This document shows positions 1 to 11,852 of a stretch of DNA of 64,000 nt, one piece after another; the first letter of the stretch is position 1; every line of letters starts with the position of its first letter. Source of the stretch: Ceratobasidium sp. AG-K (taxonomy: Eukaryota; Basidiomycota; Agaricomycetes; Cantharellales; Ceratobasidiaceae); contig JAWNGF010000009.1 in NCBI GenBank assembly GCA_037039685.1, forward strand, positions 1 to 64,000, in the 5' to 3' direction. The position numbers and the translations under genes are program-made. Under the pieces are notes generated by a model that saw only the letters and a list, made by a program, of their open reading frames with translations, did not search any database and was not told the origin of the DNA.

Positions 1-1128
1 TCACTTCGGCCTGGAATGCGGAATTCCAATCTTTCTCGTGTGGGGCCCTAATCAGCACATACGGCGAGTACCTTTCCTGTCAATTGCTGTCGTGATAGCT
101 GAGATGTGGCTTAGGACGGTCTATCAGAGGCCCAGTATACCACATTTCAGTTAGTTCGGCGAACGGCGCGGCTCTTGTGAACAGTGATATGCCCAGAATA
201 TGGTTGTCTAGCCGGAAGGATAGTCCTGAGGTTTCAGGAACTTTTGAAAATCGCACGGTTGTATTTGCCAAAAGTGCGGCTCCGTTATACTCGGGTCCTT
301 TAGTGCTTCTTCCGGGATACCACCTCGAAACTAACGCAGGTCGTATTATCCGTCGATTCGTTAAATCTTCAATGATACGTGACCTTATAACGATGCGATC
401 GGTAAGCTACCGTTTGCAAATTCGAGACAAATTTACTCACCTTGTTCGTAGGACTACACCGAGGTTGTATTATTCCCAATCGGTAGGTTCACCCTTTGGC
501 TTACGGAGCGGTACGCTTACAGTGTTTTCGCCCTGCCCAGTCCCAGCAGGATCATCCCCTCTCACCAATGCAACTGTCGCTACTGCCACGATTCACACCA
601 CACTACAATCCGGATTGGCCCACCTTCGTGACCAGGATGCTTTTTGGGCACTTCAACATGACTCGTGGCCCGACTTTAACACGTGCGACTTTGTTGATGA
701 CTATAGGACGAGCACAGTGTTCGATGTCCTTGGTTCGGTTGGTGGTCTGTTTGCAATCCTCGCAGCAGTGCACCTGTTACTTTTCGGTCGACCATTGCTC
801 TGGGGAATTTTTGGTAGGGAAACCGGAGAAAAACAAGAGTTATTGGTTTATAAATCTGTTAATAGGAGCGAAACTCATCAGCCCCTTTGGGTTGTTTGGC
901 GCATTCGGCTCCAACGATTTCAAGCGCCGTCTGAGAGAGCAGTACCATCGCGAACCCACGGATGATAATCCGGATACAATTCGGGTTGGGATGTTCTTAC
1001 GAGACTTTGTTGTCGACTTTGGACCTGCAAGTCCTCGATCAGACAGGCAGAGTTTGCACCCTCTTCAGACTATGTCCGATCGCATATATGTACCGAGCCG
1101 GCAAGAGACGGCCAACAGCCAGACGTGA
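1..1128 (+). CDS. Lineage-specific membrane protein, 5' partial, multi-exon
   Basis: The C-terminal half contains the motif DYRTSTVFDVLGSVGGLFA followed by a hydrophobic segment and GRPLLWG, then a basic stretch (FKRRLREQY) and FLRDFVVDFGP. I recognise this layout from hypothetical transmembrane proteins expanded in Rhizoctonia-like fungi; no biochemical function is known to me. Frame changes are explained by introns: 814-866 is well supported (GT-AG, 53 bp, restores the reading into GAKLISPFGL). Introns at about 402-451, 483-522 and 68-154 are plausible but less certain. The stop is at 1126-1128. The gene probably begins upstream of the window, because the frame is open from base 3. A degraded second copy of the same motif lies just downstream. 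Confidence 0.55.
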
Positions 1129-1329
1129 GCACACTAATGCCATAGTTAATCAATCTGAATAGGCTTTTTCTATAGATTGCTGATGTCCACCGCGCCACCT
1201 AGTCCTTCGGATTGTGAAAAGGGGCTCGGCATACACAATCATCCATTTGCTTCACATAGTCAACGAACCATATAATTCTGTAATGATAATTATTTTGTAA
1301 CAACTAACCAATCATATACAACTCTTTGG

Positions 1330-1495
1330 CTGACTATTGGGAAAGCACAGCGTCGAGGTACTTGGGTCAATCAGTAGTCTATTTGCACTTCTCCAGGCTG
1401 GCTGCGCATACATCTTCATGCGGGAAACCACTGGAGGGTCTCACAAAATTACCACACCGGTCGGGCTCATAAACATCGATTCGTCAAGGTAAAAC
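1330..1495 (+). pseudogene. Relic of the same membrane-protein family
   Basis: A short stretch encodes D-Y-W-E-S-T, then after a one-base shift EVLGSISSLFALLQAG, then a hydrophobic run and TTPVGLI. This parallels DYRTSTVFDVLGSVGGLFA and ISPFGL of the gene ending at 1128. The order is the same, but the frame is broken and no start or flanking exons remain. It looks like the remains of a tandem duplicate. Confidence 0.5.
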
Positions 1496-1613
1496 TCCCC
1501 ATCCCATCCAGCCTCCCCAGGGCGAGCAGCTCTCAAGGCTTCCAACGACATCTCCGCGATTAAGACAGATTCTTGTGCACAGCTCAGAACGCAAATTGCA
1601 AATACGCACTCAA

Positions 1614-1697
1614 GGAGCGATGGTGTAGTTGGTTATCACGTCTGTCTAACATTTGAATGTTCACAGACGGTCCTCAGTTCGAACCTGGGTCGCTTCA
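1614..1697 (+). tRNA. tRNA-Val(AAC) with 10-nt intron
   Basis: A cloverleaf can be drawn by hand: acceptor GGAGCGA with TCGCTTC (one G-U), D arm GTGT...ATCAC, anticodon stem TCTGT/ACAGA, anticodon loop CTAACAC interrupted after position 37 by a 10-nt intron (1652-1661), T arm with TTCGAAC loop, discriminator A at 1697. The anticodon AAC is at 1648-1650. An identical copy lies on the opposite strand at 4169-4252. Confidence 0.9.
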
Positions 1698-1929
1698 CTT
1701 TTGTCCCGTTTGAAATTTTACCCCACCACTTGAACGGCTCTAATTATAGCCTCGATTCAAATATAGATAGCCAACTCAAATATAGATTCTCCAACTCATC
1801 ACGCGACAGAATTAAGACAGATCCATATCCAAAACTATACGTACAGGATACAATAGGCGCACGCGTATCCCGACGCATTACACAGTCGTCAAACAAAAAT
1901 CCCTTGTGGGTTGTTAAAAAACTAATCCT

Positions 1930-3928
1930 TTAGTCCTCCAGGGGCTTCGAGCCCTCGGGTTCCGGGATGCCCATCTTTTCACGGACCTGCAAAGGAGTCA
2001 TCAGTAAGCGCCACTAGGTAAGGGGGATGAACGTACAAGCTGGAACGTCTTGAGCATCTTCCTCCTCGCCCCCAACGCAGCGACGCCCTTGGCTTCAAGC
2101 GCAGCCTCATCCATGGCGACCATATCGCGCCAGTTCATCCCCTCGAAATTCGGGGTATACTTGTGCAAACGCAAGCTCCTCAACCACCCGGGCACATCAT
2201 TCAACAACGATGGATCGACCTCGTCTTCGCCCTTCGCAGCCGTCGGGGGCTTGGGGCTCCGACGACCGCTCGCGCCGGCTCCACTACGCGCCGAGCGGGG
2301 CCCAGGAGCGGATTGCATCATACCGAGCGGGAAGCCGGAATTGAGCTGGGCAAGTTGGGCCGCGAGGAGTTGGGCTTGAAGTCCCTCGACACTGTTCATG
2401 CCGAATCCAGGCATGCCCATGCCGGGTGTCATCATCCCAAAGCCGTTCATCATTCCCATGTTCATACCCATACCCATACCGGGACTCACGCCACCCATGT
2501 TCAGACCGTTAAAGTTGCCCGCGAGACCGCTGGGATCGTCTGGGAACCGGCCTGAGTTGGGGGTACGCTGGCCCCACTGTCCTTGTGCTTGTTGCGGCGA
2601 GAGGAATCCGCCGTTGGGTTGTTGCTGTGGCTGTTGTGGGCGCTGTTGGGTGTCCTTGGTATCAGTCGACTTGGCGTTGGACGTCCGGCGGAATTTGCGC
2701 GCGTCGTCAAGTTGCACGACCGGTCCGCCCTGGTTGGAGCCGCCCATGGTCCAGTTTGCGAGCTTGTGTGCGGCCGAGTCGATATTCTGGCCTTGCGAGT
2801 CGGTCGGGGCGGTGCCGTTGCCATTACCGGCAAACATGGGAACGACGGGGGTATTGACCATGCTGGCCCAGTTGCCGCTGACCATGGGCGAGAGCTGATC
2901 ATCGAGGTTTTCCGTGCCCTTGCGGAACTGTGCGGCAACTCCGGTAAAGTCGGTGCTCTTGGGGCGTGTCCCGGCGGGTGGGGGCGAGAGCAGATCGGGA
3001 GTGGGCGACGGACCGCGTTCAGCGACTTGGCTGAGGGACGTTGCGGACCAGACATTGGCCCGGGCCGCGTCGGCGGCGAGTGTGCCTGGAGCCGAGATGC
3101 GGTGGGCGGCATTGGTGGCCTTTAGGCGCGCGCGTTGCTGAGCCAGGGTCGCTGCGGCATCGTTGGATCCCGCTCCACCCGGCGAAGGTGGAACCGCGGC
3201 GGAATCAGGCGATAGGAAATTCCCCGTGTCAACCATCGACTGACGGTTGAACGAGCGCGCAGAGGGCGACGATGGCAGTCCAGGCGACTTTAAACCGAGT
3301 GAAGCGAGCTTGGCCTCCATCTGACTTTGCATCGAAGCGCCGACGGCAGGGGAGAGCAGCGCCGTCATGGGGTCCGCACGGGCCATCTGCTGCAAAACCG
3401 TAATAAAAAAGCGGATCTGGACTTGGGTCGAGTGCTGCAACAGTGAATACAGAGCGGCCGTGCGCTCCGCCTCGGATAGCACGCGGAACCCTGCGATCGT
3501 CAGACCAGCCGATAATCATGTATTTAGTAGGCTCACATTGCTCAATCGCGCTTAGTTCTTCTTTAAAATTGACATCGAGCGACGCAGCCGCCATTTCCTC
3601 GAGTGTGGCCTCATAGTTTTGAAGGTTTTCGAACCACTGGTCGATCGCCTCGGCTACCACGGGGGTCAGCCAAGTCAATAAAAAGGATAAGCTATTTACC
3701 TTCTGGGTTTTGATACATGCTAGACCCTGTAATGAGCTCGCTCGTAGGGCGCATGCCACTCGGCCGAGGCGAAATCGGCGGATTTCCGACGCGCGGATTC
3801 GGGCCGAGGTTGTTCGTGCCGACGGTGAGCGACGATCCGGGACCAAGCGATGCCCGTGCCTGGCGGTTCGGATGTCCCCCAGGGCCGGGCGATGGGCTGG
3901 GACTAGTCGAGGGCGGGCGGAGAGCCAT
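1930..3928 (-). CDS. vts1: Vts1-like SAM-domain RNA-binding protein (Smaug family)
   Basis: Post-transcriptional regulator that binds hairpin Smaug recognition elements in mRNAs through its SAM domain and promotes their decay (family knowledge). Exons on the minus strand: 3928-3700, 3653-3537, 3490-2037 and 1986-1930, giving 618 residues; all introns are 46-50 bp GT-AG and keep phase. The N-terminal region carries the conserved helical block (IDQWFENLQNYEATLEEM, then EQWFRVLSEAERTAALY). The middle is low-complexity, rich in Gln, Gly, Met and Asn. The C-terminal SAM domain has PGWLRSLRLHKY, then EAKGVAALGARRKMLKTF, and ends KMGIPEPEGSKPLED. The start is the first ATG giving MALRPPST; an in-frame upstream ATG at 3973 is possible. 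It sits between two inverted identical tRNA-Val genes. Confidence 0.92.
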
Positions 3929-4168
3929 AAAGAAAAATACAAAAAACGGCGACGCTTGCGACGCGAAAAACAAGTAGAGACCAGCGGACCGGCCGGCCTA
4001 GAAGAATCTGCGAGCGGTTAGCAAAGTGGTTTGCGTTATTGCGGTTGGTTATTATACTAACGAGGACGACGTGGAGAGCGCAAAGACGGACGCCAGCTGA
4101 TCAGCGAAACCTCCACAAATAGCCGCCACCCTTTGGCTTTGTTTGGCCACAAGTCAGATGTCAAAAAA

Positions 4169-4252
4169 TGAAGCGACCCAGGTTCGAACTGAGGACCGTC
4201 TGTGAACATTCAAATGTTAGACAGACGTGATAACCAACTACACCATCGCTCC
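4169..4252 (-). tRNA. tRNA-Val(AAC) with 10-nt intron, second copy
   Basis: Reverse complement is identical over all 84 bases, intron included, to the tRNA at 1614-1697. The flanking sequences are not conserved apart from a few bases 5' of the gene, so this is a dispersed or inverted duplicate rather than part of a larger palindrome. Confidence 0.9.
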
Positions 4253-5125
4253 TTGATGTTATGGCGGTGCATACACTCCTCGATTTCTGCTTGAAAGCCA
4301 TGGTTTGTTAGATGCCCAGCTTAGAGGTTCTTTCCGTAACTCAATGGACGCTTGCAACCTCCGACAGCGTTCGCTTCAATGGCTGTACAATCAACGCCAA
4401 GTCGTTTTTACCACGTGGAGTGTATGTGACTGCTGTCGTGATTGGTTGAAATTCTGACGCGACACCTTATACAAATCGACGTTTTGGGGTGCTTGCAAAG
4501 CGTTCGAAGCAGTCAAGCCAAGTAGTGCTGGTGTTCATCCCTGATTGGAAGCGCACATTATTCGCTCGCAGAATGAAGGATGGATGCAGCAACACATTAC
4601 ACGCGAAATCTGAAGGTTTTAAAAATGAACATTAGGAAAGCGCAAAATCAAGTAAACTAAGCACGACCCCACCTTACGGGTTGGGCTGTATCAGGATGAC
4701 GCCTGACCGAAACCCCGGCTATCATGGAGTCGTAATAGCTGGTTAGCGGTCGCGTCTTGTTGTCAAAAGACTATTCGAGCCGGATTGCAGACAAAGTTGT
4801 TGAAATGACAATAACAGGACCGGACGTGCGCATATATGGACTAGTACGCTCCGCAATTGCTAGGAACAAAAAAAATCCACCGTACAACCACGGCCTGCAT
4901 ATAGCAATTCCTCAACCAATATCACAAGCATTGGTGAGATACACACCCTCTCGTCGTAGCTGAAATCAGAGACTTGCAATCGGAATCGACGATAAAGGGG
5001 ACAAGGGGAAAGATTTGATAGGACAACTGAGGGTAATGGCGAGTCTTGATAACACGCGTGCCACCGCTCTCTGATTAGCAAGCTGTCTTAGTTGGTCTGG
5101 ATAGATCCCTTGATAGTTAATATGT
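4253..5125. other. Intergenic, no gene recognised
   Basis: Only short ORFs in several frames with no recognisable domain. I see no tRNA, no repeat and no convincing exon here. Confidence 0.5.
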
Positions 5126-5129
5126 AAGG

Positions 5130-5834
5130 ATTGTATGTAAGGGGGAAGTTTTTACGTATGTCCTAAGAGCCAGACACGACTTGTGTCCCATCGGGAGAGA
5201 AGGCCACACACATGACTGCCTCAGTATGGACGCTAGAGCTCCAACAGGGAAGGCCATCGTCACAAGTGTTCCACATACGGACGATTTTATCATCGGAACC
5301 AGAGACAAATTGTGTTCCATCGGCGGAGAAAGAGACCACCAAGACTGAGTCGGTGTGAGCCTTGAATGGTTGGACTATTGATTTGGCCAGTATACGAGTC
5401 CCACGGTCGGATCGTACCATCCCGAGAGCAGGGTCAAGTCCGGCCACCGTCCGCAGAAAATGCAATTGCCTCGATCCTCTGAGCGTGACCTCTTGGTGAA
5501 CTGCTCGGCAAATTGCCGGTGGAAACCTCCCAAACCTGCAGTGTGTTATTGTCTGAACTAGGGATTATGAGGGCGCCATCTGACGAAAATGCAAAAAAGC
5601 AGGCACCATGTACGTCGGACCTTGAAGTCCTGCAGCGAGTACCAGACCACTATAAGTGTCCCAGACATAGATTATGTAGTCACTTAAGATACACGCAACA
5701 CGAGTACGATCCAGAGGCAATGTAAACGCCTTTATGTCCGCCGTACTGTAGGAGTTCCCTTTTCCTGGTTTCCAATGCTGTGACTTGCCAATGGTTCTCT
5801 TCACGTACAAAAATTGTTCAATAGTCCCCGGCAA
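5130..5834 (-). pseudogene. WD40-repeat fragment, decayed
   Basis: On the minus strand, three to four WD40 blades can be read: one ending YVWDTYSG, one with AFSSDGALIIPSSDN and LQVWEVSTGN, and two with VVSFSADGTQFVSGSDDK and CVAFSPDGTQVVSGS. The frame changes between blades (around 5,460 and 5,580) and there is no NACHT region, start codon or splice arrangement that joins them. It resembles the C-terminal part of the NACHT-WD40 gene at 12.5-16.8 kb and is best read as a truncated, frameshifted relic of that family. Confidence 0.6.
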
Positions 5835-5910
5835 ATGACTGGGCCGCCGATCAAACAGCCAAAAGTAGCCTAATTAGAACCACGCAGTGGCAGTGCAAAA
5901 TTTTGCCATC

Positions 5911-7371
5911 ATGCCATCGACGACGACCCCCACAAGCGCACTCGTTCGATTCACTGGGCACAACTATTTCCGCCAGCGAATAATCCTCTCTATACTCAGT
6001 GGGAAACCTGTACGGATTGACGCTATACGACCAGACGACCAGAATCCCGGATTGAGAGGTGAGGCAGCGTCATTGGTTGGTTGAGTGCCAATGTTGACTG
6101 TTGGGTTTTAGATTTCGAGGCTAGTTTTTTGAGACTGGTGGAGAAGGTCACTAATGGCACAATTATTGAAATCTCGTATACGGGTAAGCCGCCTCTGGTC
6201 GATCTGTTGTTTAGTTTAGGCTAATTCTGCATCAGGTACTTCGGTGCTGGTGAAACCCGGGATTATTAGCGGAGGTCCGATAACGCACGAGTGTCCGTTA
6301 TCGAGGTCAATTGGATATTTTCTTGAACCCCTTGTTGCGGTCGCGCCATTCTCCAAGAAGCCGTTGCACCTCACCTTGAAAGGGGTAACTTCTGACGAGC
6401 GGGATCTCTCGGTACGTATTATATGGCGAAATTTTACTGGAAGGCGTTAATAAGAGCCCCACAGGTTGACTTGATACGAACGGTTACCTTACCCCATTTA
6501 ACGTTGTTCGGTATCGACAGTGGAGTGGAACTCGGGGCACGGGAAGTTCATTTAAAGAGAACCGTTTTGCTTACCATTGCCCGTGTAGATCAAGAAACGT
6601 GGGGCTCTTCCTCTAGGCGGCGGAGAAGTAGAGTTTCTATGCCCAATTGTCAAGCAACTGAAAACGCTCAACTTTGTCGACCCCGGGAAGATTATCAGAA
6701 TTCGGGGCATTGCGTACGTACTACCTCGCCCCATTTGATTTCACCTTACATTCGATGTGTAGGCATGCTGTCCGTGTGAGCGCTGACAAGTGCCCGCGAA
6801 TGATCGACGCTTGTCGAGAGGTGCTCAACCGATACATCAACGACATTTATCTTGTCGCAGATGTGTATCGACGAGAGGATAGTGGAAAGTAGGTCTTTCC
6901 GGTTTACTGTTTCGACCTCCTCTAATCTCGGTTCTTGTAGATCCCCTGGTTTTGGGATGTCTCTTGTCGCAACTTCCACAACCGGCGCTTTGCATTGCGC
7001 TGAATCCATAGGCGAGGCAGGGTCAATACCCAACGACGTCGGATATACAGCGTCAAGATCGCTATTAGAAGAAGTGAAACGGGGCGGATGCGTGGACCGG
7101 TCACACCAGTGGTTGGTGTTGTTGCTGATGGTACTCGGAAGTGAGGATGTGGGAAGGTGTCGGATGGGAGAGTTGACCGTCAAGTCGTAAGTCATCTCGA
7201 TCGTTCTGCGTGAGGATTCATAATCGTTGCCCCAGTGTCCAATTTCTACGAGACATCAAGGACTTTTTCGGCACAACATTCAAAATCGTACCTGCACCCG
7301 AATCAGAGACCGAGGTTATGGTATCATGTTTTGGGACGGGATATGTCAATTCGAACAAGTCGATGGCATAA
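5911..7371 (+). CDS. RCL1: RNA 3'-terminal phosphate cyclase-like protein (18S rRNA processing)
   Basis: Nucleolar SSU-processome factor that works with the GTPase Bms1 and is needed for early pre-18S rRNA cleavage; it has the cyclase fold but no cyclase activity (family knowledge). Eight exons: 5911-6058, 6112-6183, 6236-6411, 6465-6536, 6589-6713, 6763-6888, 6941-7186 and 7236-7371. Together they give 366 residues, close to the yeast protein length. Motifs: FTGHNYFRQR near the start, PGIISGGPITHECP, GGGEVEFLCP, SPGFGMSLVA and LLEEVKRGGCVDR. The fourth intron fits best as a 52-bp GC-AG intron (6537-6588); a GT donor at 6546 would add three residues. It converges on COG7, with 53 bp between the stops. 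Confidence 0.95.
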
Positions 7372-7424
7372 TTTTAATCCATTGTTTTATTGTGCAAATA
7401 TTCATACACTGCGATCGCTGGACT

Positions 7425-9958
7425 TCAAGTATCGATCCACCCCCTTAATCTTGCCACTCGTACGAACCCCTCATCTAAATCCTCCAACTTCCCCTCGCGG
7501 GTCTTGCCAATACCCTCTTCATCGCTCATCTCTGCCGCAGATCGCCAAATCTCCAATACCTCAGGTTCAACGCCCAGCGTACGCACGACGTTGGACAGAT
7601 ACTCGAGGTCCGACGCGAGCTGACGAGCGCCAAGTGGAGTGAGGGCAGCAAGTTTCGGCAAAATCGTAGAAGTCAAATGATCACAGAGCGAAAGGGTAAG
7701 AGATGTAAGCCACGTTGACGTGACTAATTCACCCTCGCCCTCCTCGCCCGCTCCCTCTAATCCTTGTCCAACAAAAGGAAGCGTGTTGAGCGAAAAGGCG
7801 AGTGCATTGTCGTCTGCGTAGACTTCGAATAATCTCGGCAAGTTGAGGAGGCCTTCGGCGACGGATTGGATCGTGGACGTCGCCGAGGCGCTGAATTTGG
7901 GGAGTTTGAGTTGGCCAGGGGCGGTGGACATGTCCTGCTCGGTCCATTCTGGCAACGAGGGATAAGACGCGAGGCGGAGTTTGAGCGGGGAGAGTATCGT
8001 ATCCCGAACGAGAGACTGGGCAGATTGCGTAAACTCGATATGAGCTTTCCGAGTTTGAGCCAAAAACTTGGAGTCTGGCTTTGATTCCCATTGCGCAAGC
8101 AGGGCCTGATTCTCGGGTGTATTAAGCGCCGAAGTATTCAAGAGATGGGATTCGGTTCGGGCATGGGGGGAGAGCCGATGAGCCTGTACCAGCCTAGTCT
8201 GAATGCGTGACTCGAGTAATTCGAGTTTATCTTGCGCTGCACGGCAGCTTTCGAGGAGCCTGAGGGCGAGTTGGAACGCGGACCAATCTTCGGCTGTATA
8301 GTCGAGATCTTCGTCTGGGACGTTTGCGCCTGCTGCTACGACCGGAGGCGCGGACGGAGAGGGAATGCAAGTAGATTGGGAAGTGTAGAATACGTCCGAT
8401 ATGAATGTGTCTACTGCTTTGACAAGCTCGTGGGCGCCATAAGTGTGGGTAAATGCCAGGCAACGAGGGACTGCGTCTTCGGCGAGGGTAAACGCGTCGG
8501 CGAGGGTGTCCTGCAGTCGTTTGGCGCCATCTGTCACAGCAAGGCGAGGTTTCTGTTTTTGTTGGAGGGTATGATGGAGGAGTTTGAGTTCGAGCTGGCC
8601 ATAGTCGGATTGGTGCTCCAAGAATGGCTCGAGTAGCGCGAGTTCCCATGGTGGCATCGGATCGGTGTCGATCGACTCGGCGGTTCCCGCTTTGAGGAGG
8701 TTCTTGAGGTTCATGTCGCGTTGGGAGATGGAGAATCGCTTCGAGGCGCGTCGCGAGTGGGATGGTTTGCGTGAGAGCGAGCCGGATTTGGTGGTCGTCA
8801 GGTTGGGTGAAAATAAGAGCATGGCTTCGAGCGTTTTGCTCGCCGAAGAGACGAACTCTTGGACTGTGCCTAGGGCCGCGATGAGCGCTGGCAGACCCTC
8901 GGGTTCGCGCTGAGTCTCGAGTCTCTGAGAGAGCGAGGGAGAGAGTGCTTCGACGGTGGTGAGGATAAAGTCTGCGAGGCAATCTTGCGCGTCTGGATAC
9001 ACCTTGAGCATATTCTGTCGTTCCGCATGCACGAGCGCGAGAAATTCCGAAAAGAACTTGGAGATAAAGTCGGCAAACGACAGGTCGTCCTCGCCATACG
9101 TTGACCACAACTTGACCACGGCGGAGCGTCGGATCCCGTTGTAATAGTATTTGAACTCGGACTCGCGTTGGATCCGGCCAAAGATGAGGTAGTATCGTTT
9201 GCACGTGTCAAAGTCCATTCCGTTGACAGCGTTGACGACGGCCGTGCTCAGTCCTGCCTCGAGTTGGTTTTGGAGGCTGACCATGAGGGCTTTGGCGTTT
9301 TCGTATTCCGTGGTGCCTTCGAATACTTGGAGCGAGGTGGTGGATGCGGCGAGTCGGTCGGCGGCGGCGTCGAATTCGGCATTGGCGAGCAGTCGGGTGA
9401 CGTCCGACTCGAGCGTGGACCACGCTTCAGCTTTTTTCAAGAGTTCGTGTGCGGCGGTCATGTTTGAGTGGGTTTGGGATAGCGTGTGCAGTCGCTCGAG
9501 GGCCGAGTTTGTTTCGCTGCTCGAGGTTGGGAGTAGGGAGCCGGTCGCAGAGTTTGACTGGAGGGTGTGAAGCGCGGATTGGAGGGATAGGGCTGCTTCG
9601 CGCATGACCTGCCGTTAGGAAAGGACTCATTCTCGAGACGATCGAACGTGCAGGACAGAGCGGAAACTGTGCCTACCTGGACGTCAAAGTTGAGCCTTGG
9701 CATCGTTCGTGTGACATCTGCGATGGTCGTGTCCAGTTGGCTAGCCGTTTCTTGAGCAATCACGTCGAATCGCGCAATAAGGCCAACGATGGTCTTGTCG
9801 AGGTTTCCAAGGTCCCCGACTGACGTTGAGTCTGTCGATGATTCAGGGAGTATTGGGTCGAGGAGTTCATTGACCCAGTCGACAACGTTGTCTCCATGTC
9901 GAGCGATAGCACTGTCGAGGTTCAGAGATTCTATGCCAAGTTCAAGTTCCGAAGTCAT
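7425..9958 (-). CDS. COG7: Conserved oligomeric Golgi complex subunit 7
   Basis: Lobe B subunit of the COG vesicle-tethering complex that directs retrograde intra-Golgi traffic and so supports glycosylation (family knowledge). Two exons, 9958-9677 and 9608-7425, joined by a 68-bp GT-AG intron in phase 0, give 821 residues, slightly longer than the human protein. The N-terminal exon has the helical region with WVNELL. The second exon has the characteristic block ending KRYYLIFGRIQRESEFKYYY and the following FISKFFSEFLALVH, with helical structure throughout. Start chosen at the ATG giving MTSELELGIESLNLD. It shares a short convergent intergenic space with RCL1 and is divergent from MCU. Confidence 0.9.
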
Positions 9959-10209
9959 AGTAGCGAATGAGACACAGGCGACTCATATACGTCCCTCCCC
10001 AGGACTCAGAGACGAGTGAATATGATTCTAGGCGAAACGGCCTGGTGGTAAACCCAAGAGGACAAGAGCAGGATAACAAGCCCAAACACATAAGTTTAGC
10101 GCCCAGCGGTTAGACGGCTGGGATTGACGTCAGGCCTCATTTCAACGCTCATCATCATGGCTGACATCCGCGCAAGACTTGGCGACAGCGCGCACACGAC
10201 CACATCGGA

Positions 10210-11852
10210 ATGTGTGCGAGCACATATTTACGCGCCTTTCTAGGGCGTTCCGCTCGGATAACTTGGAGAGCTAGTCCTGTTGCATCACGCCCTTGTCTGC
10301 CGGTGGTTCAATCTCGGCTGTTTCGATCGTTCCCTCCGTTTCGTCAGGAGAATATTCAATCAAGTGCATCACAAGAAAATCTCTATGGAGGACACTCGAG
10401 ATTTATAGCCGAGGCTTCACGGAATGAAAAGTGGTCGGAGGGCGTCGGCAATTCACGCAAGGGCGGGGAGGAGGGCACGGGCGAAGAGGTCGAAGATATC
10501 CCAGAGGGAAAGGGTTAGTTTCTGTTAATCGACCAACGGAGTGATCTATGACACTGAAGCTGATTACAGGACGACTCTCCCCAACATCTTCTCATCTCTT
10601 CAAGTTGATTATCCCTATACCAACCGGCGAGTCCAAGCCACCTCCGTTCAGTGCGTCCGTCGGTCAACCTTATGGATCGTAGCTCAAGTTCATTATCCCC
10701 TTAGCCGTATTTCTACTACACCCTTCACAACCTCTATCGCACGTATCTCGACTCATTCTGGCGTCCCTTTCACCCGACACACCACCCACTACCAACGTCG
10801 CATTCCAGTCCATCCCTCACAAACCGGCATCCAGAGAAACACAATGGTCCGACTCGACCGACATTGGCGACTTTGTCAAAGAGGCGGTCCAAGACCGAGA
10901 ATTTGCCATTAGCATCACTTCCAAGAAACCCAAGTCGTCCGAATCTTCGGCTCCTGATCCGCTCGACTACAAAATACACATCCTCGTGCCCTCATTTCGC
11001 AGCCGCACTCGATTCCTTCGTAAAAGGCTGAGAAGTATATCCGAGGAACTGTCGAAACTGGAAAAGGTCAAACGGGATTGCGATCAGATTGCCCACCGAA
11101 GCGCGCGTCGGCTTGCTCTTGGCGGGTTTGGGTTATTGCTGGTTTACTTTGGCGGAGTCGCTCGGTTGACTTTTTGGGATCTGGGATGGTAAGTCATGCG
11201 TCCTGATGCCGGCACTCTTACTCACAGATCCGTAGGGATATCATGGAACCTGTGACGTACCTCTCTGGCCTTACCTGGATTATCGCTGGGTATATGTGGT
11301 TCTTGTATCAAGGTCTGTCGCATACATACTTGCTAACTTGCCGGTATCTGACCGTTTTCTAGGACGCGAGGTATCCTATTCATCCTTGCTGAAGCAGTCT
11401 GTCTCGACTCGACGAGCCAAGCTGTACGAGTCCAAAGGCCTCGACGTTGACTTGTAAGCGAACGATTGTCATGCCCCATTGTCGACGTTGACTCGTGGGT
11501 ACCAGGTGGGCAGACCTGGTATCAGAGGAAAAGCAGCTCAAGCGCGAGATCCACAAGATTGCAGGTAGGGTTTCGCAATCAAAACGCATATATTCAGTAC
11601 ACTCACTATGTTTGATCCATAGACGACTATAATATCAAATGGGACGGTACTCCCGACGGAAACTTTACAATCATCAACTCGACTAATGGCGGCAACAACA
11701 ACGAGGGGAGTTCAAAATCGGCAAAGAAAGCTCAGAAGGAGAATGAAGAGCTCACGCCCGAGGAGAAGGCTGAGAGACTAAAGCGCGTGGAGGAAAAGGC
11801 AAAGATCAAACGAGATGGATCGGATGAAAAGGAGAAGGGCGATAAAGACTGA
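10210..11852 (+). CDS. MCU: Mitochondrial calcium uniporter, pore-forming subunit
   Basis: Inner-membrane channel that carries Ca2+ into the matrix (family knowledge). Seven exons: 10210-10513, 10570-10650, 10705-11188, 11236-11312, 11363-11453, 11506-11564 and 11623-11852, giving 441 residues with every intron 47-58 bp, GT-AG and in phase. The N-terminus is Arg/Ser-rich without acidic residues for about 45 residues, as expected of a presequence. A coiled coil (LRSISEELSKLEKVKRD) precedes TM1. The selectivity motif WDIMEP spans the exon 3/4 junction at residues 290-295, followed by TM2 (TWIIAGYMWFLYQ). The C-terminal tail is Lys/Glu-rich. A broken duplicate lies at 17.1-19.4 kb. Confidence 0.95.

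Noticed and set aside
2050..3250. Several long plus-strand ORFs opposite vts1
   Set aside because: Shadow frames of a GC-rich coding exon; no domain, and vts1 is fully supported on the minus strand.
8227..9204. 325-codon Arg-rich ORF on the minus strand
   Set aside because: Out-of-frame shadow of COG7.
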